From: Stercorarius parasiticus
Taxonomy: Eukaryota > Chordata > Aves > Charadriiformes > Stercorariidae
Length of the DNA stretch: 64,000 nt
Reading direction: 5' to 3'
Assembly (NCBI GenBank): GCA_013396915.1
Contig: VWZL01000267.1
Location: forward strand, 766,497-830,496
The notes below the pieces were generated by a model. The model saw only the letters and a program-made list of their open reading frames with translations. It was not told the origin of the DNA and ran no database searches. The position numbers were made by a program, and so were the translations under genes. This document shows, piece after piece, positions 61,008 to 64,000 of the stretch. Numbering within the stretch: position 1 is the first letter of the stretch; each line of letters begins with the position of its first letter.

Positions 61008-61810
61008 ACAAAATCGATCTTAATAGTTTCCATTCAATCAGTTTTTTACACGGGTAAAACAGAAGTCCGGATCTTAAGCAGAACAGTAAGCAGATTTAAT
61101 GCACTTTGTCTATCAGACTCTACTTTGCAACCCAGAAGATAACCCCGAATCTTCTGACAAAGCCAAACTTTTCAAGGTGAATCGGATGGAGTTTCAAAGA
61201 CCCTTCACAGGTGGGTCCCTCCTACCTGCCACCAGCCTGCTCTCCAGTTGGGTACACAACCCCTCTTCGTTGGCAAGCCTGGAGGCATTTTGTCTGTGAC
61301 AGTATTTGGTAAGTAAGAAACCAGCTGGGACTCCAGAAATGGAACACATTAATTCCTGGCACATTTGCACACACAATGTCTCTGAATGTAAAAGAGTCAA
61401 AGGCTTCTGAATGTCCATCTCCCCTGACTCAAAGCCTTCGGCAGATAATGTTTTATTGTAACGTAAAAAGAGCACACTACTGGAGAAGAAGAGAGGTTGG
61501 AACATGAAACAAATTTTTCTTGTTCTTGAAAACTATGGAGTTTGCCACATCAGGAAGAGGAGTGAGAGGAACACAAAACAAGATGGAACACCTGCCTCTT
61601 CAGCGGGAAGGAGGAGCTGCATCTCCACATGGATGGGAAACAACAGCAACTCTGCCCAAGCTTTCTCCTTCACTTGGCTCTGAGGGTAGTGATACAGGAG
61701 AGCCCAGAGAACATAATGGAACTGACACTCTCTAGCTTGCTTCTCTCTATGTTATGTTTTCAGACATAGAATCGGCTGTGACTGGCCTGCAAAGTCATCT
61801 CTTGTTGAGT
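61008..61810. other. Unique non-coding DNA
   Basis: No recognised gene or repeat. Short frames on both strands only. Confidence 0.5.
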
Positions 61811-61965
61811 TTTTCCCCCTCTTTCCTTTACTTATTAGACTGTCTTTGTCTCAACTCATGAGTTTTCTGAGTCTTGCTCTTCCTAGTGTGTCCCCTGTCC
61901 TGCCGGGGCAGGGGTGAGGTAAGTGCACTTACTGTGTGGGTGCTGGCCAGGGTAAACCCACCACA
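61811..61965 (+). mobile_element. LTR 3' remnant of an avian endogenous retrovirus
   Basis: The blocks TTATTAGACTGTC, TTTGTCTCAACTCATGAGTT, a CCTGCCGGGGCAGGGGTGAG segment, and the end GCTGGCCAGGGTAAACCCAC-CACA match the order of landmarks in the LTR at 4502-4853 (TTAAACTG, TCTCAACCCAAGAGTT, GCCAAACCACGACA). Only the 3' part is recognisable, and the 5' edge is uncertain. No internal retroviral sequence is seen beside it. It is diverged enough to be an old insertion or a different subfamily. Confidence 0.65.
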
Positions 61966-64000
61966 CATACCTTCTAAAAAAGTCTTCTTACTACAAGGAT
62001 GCAGTTCTTTCTTGGAAAAGATATTCAAGGTGCTCCTGCAAAGACCTCACTGTTTATTCCAGGTACTTTCACCTCTCTTGTTGCGCAGAAGAGAAACATA
62101 TGAACACTAACAATGTGACAGAATTTTTAATAGATAATTTGTTTCCAGTTATTAATACATTTTACTAACATTTTAAAATCATTTCAGACCTACATCAGTT
62201 ATCACAAGATCCGTTTCTTCTTATAAATAGCGTTAAACAGCAGGCTTCCATTTAAACCTAGAAAAAAAATTGCTGTGTCTCAAAAATATTACAACAAGGA
62301 GAAAATGGCATCACAGTGGCAAAGAAGAAATCAGCACTAGTTACTGCCTAGTGTTCCACAGGCCACAGCTTCATTAAATAATGTAGCAAATAAGAATCTC
62401 CTTGTTTACAGGAAATTACTTCTCCTCTTATTAGGATTGTTTTTTTTTTAAATTGTACGTGAAATTGGCATAGGCAATTCACATGTATTCATATACTTAT
62501 ACCAATCATTTTCTATTGAGCAAATGGATCAATAAAAACTATTTAAGCACATGATTTATTGTGTCACCATTCATAGCGTAAGTATCTACCATGATCTAGA
62601 ATCTCACTGACATTTGTTAAACGTAATGTTTGCATAACAGTAAATGTGGTTAAATTTGACTTCAATTTGCTGTGAATTAAAGCGGAAGATTCATACTAAT
62701 TCTATATTCCTGCTTTGCCCCAAGCTTTTCCTTTTCTCTTTTTAAATTAGCAAAATTTCTGCCCAGAAGCTACCTGCTCTTGCAGATTCCCCACCTAGGA
62801 GCTGTAAGAATTTTCCAGACTATGGACTGTAAAATGAGATAATGATTACAGTGCAAAAATAACCTAGCAGAAACAGTCCAGCTATCCCAGACTAAACTGG
62901 TTTCCTGTGCTTCAGCCAGTTATCATCACGCAGAAGACGGAATGCACTGAAGTCTGGATTTTCACCACTGTCCAATTTACTTAACGAAAGCTATCCCAGC
63001 CGATTTGCACTGCTGATCCGGTTTTATAAATTCAGACACAGGTTTCTTCCTCATGCTCCTAGGGAGGTCAAGGGGTTTTTTGCAACACCTCCCACCTTTC
63101 CCACATCACCGAGAAAAAGGCAAAAAGCATATTTTTTATGGCCTGTAAAATCCACATTCTCCCTTTTTATTGGCCGTGTGCCTTTTCCCTGCTATCTGAT
63201 GCTGCGATTCACAGGGGAGTCCGCTGATAAAAGCCCTGACATCCCATAAGCTTCATTACGCAAGAAAACAGACAACAAGTGAAGATCGCTGGGAATACAT
63301 AGATAATTAAATGCGTTAAGCTGCTTTTCCAAAATAAGTCATAATCAAGCCAGTAGTAAACACCTATTTTTGCAATAAAAATAAGTACTTTCCCCGATTT
63401 TAAAAGAAGTCTAAATGTATAACAGAAAGATTCAGAATTAGGAAAAAGCAGAATTAGGAAAGAGGGTCACGAACTTTTACTTTCTTCAAACAAAATTTAG
63501 GTAATAATAGTGGGTTTACTCAGTTTTTCCTAGCACTCTGCCCTGACAAGTAGTGAGCACAACTGAAATCTCTTCCTGCAATACTTGCTTACGTAAAGAA
63601 ATAAATATGAGCTTCTTTCCTTGAACTTTCAATGGGATTTATATCATGTTTTGTTTTGCTGATGTTTCTTTTTTTCCCCTAATGCAAAATGAACAATCGC
63701 TTGCTGAAAATATAATTAATATTGTTTTCAATTGTGCAGTTCTACAACATGAAAAGACTATGACAAAGTTTTCAATAAGCTTTGCCTGTATGGGAAAGGC
63801 AACAATGCCGCCTAGGAAATAAGCCAAAGGTAAACAAACTCTTCATGGTAATTTGACGAGACTTTGTTATCAATTTCAGTACATAAAGCAATGCCATCTA
63901 CTTCTCTAAAAATTCTTCATCTAAATGCATCTTATTTCGATAGTCATAACTATATATATAAAACTACAGTTTTCTAATGTTGTCTACTTATGGGACTCAG
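61966..64000. other. Unique AT-rich non-coding DNA
   Basis: No recognised gene or repeat. The stretch at about 62500-62710 is AT-rich without low-complexity runs and contains several ATTA words. It could be conserved non-coding sequence, but nothing in the window proves it. Confidence 0.45.

Overview
The window looks like non-coding nuclear DNA from a bird: an intergenic stretch or the inside of a very long intron. The main evidence is at least fourteen fragments of CR1, the dominant non-LTR retrotransposon of birds and other reptiles. They carry the avian-type 3' signature (GGAAGGGACCTT... followed by an ATTCTATG or ATTCTGTG tail). Two LTR remnants of an avian ERV family (TGTCCTGG... to ...AACCACGACA) point the same way. 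I found no intact protein-coding gene, no rRNA or tRNA gene, no CRISPR array and no convincing exon of a gene I can name. The background is AT-rich and dense in stop codons in all frames. Almost every reading frame over about 120 codons is a CR1 fragment, its antisense, or chance.

Layout. 1-15.4 kb: mostly unique DNA with four short CR1 fragments, a solo LTR (4502-4853) and two tandem duplications with periods of 66 and 67 bp. 15.4-17.1 kb: a long minus-strand CR1 with endonuclease and reverse transcriptase remnants and an internal deletion. 17.1-25.8 kb: unique AT-rich DNA with homopolymers and one short CR1. 25.8-33.1 kb: the densest repeat cluster, with one plus-strand and two minus-strand CR1s. 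It includes a nearly identical 726-bp inverted pair. 33-49.7 kb: mostly unique, with three short CR1s and one possible decayed reading frame. 49.7-50.6 kb: a CR1 fragment lacking its 3' end. 50.6-58.7 kb: unique DNA with GC-rich islets. 58.7-61.0 kb: two plus-strand CR1s, the second with the best-preserved reverse transcriptase. 61.8-62.0 kb: an LTR remnant. The rest is unique AT-rich DNA.

No genes here work together as a system. All CR1 copies are 5'-truncated or otherwise broken, and none could move by itself. By eye they occupy about 9-10 kb, or about 15% of the window.

The most useful observation concerns the assembly. All four ambiguous or gap positions (10807, 16179, 26470, 60537-60568) lie inside CR1 copies, at points where the element skips internal sequence. 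The N at 26470 is also exactly where the inverted-pair identity begins. I do not see a previously undescribed biological system. Weaker leads are a candidate exon near 5.0-5.4 kb, a 0.64-kb minus-strand reading frame with one stop near 44.4-45.1 kb, and a CpG-dense islet near 52.5-52.8 kb.
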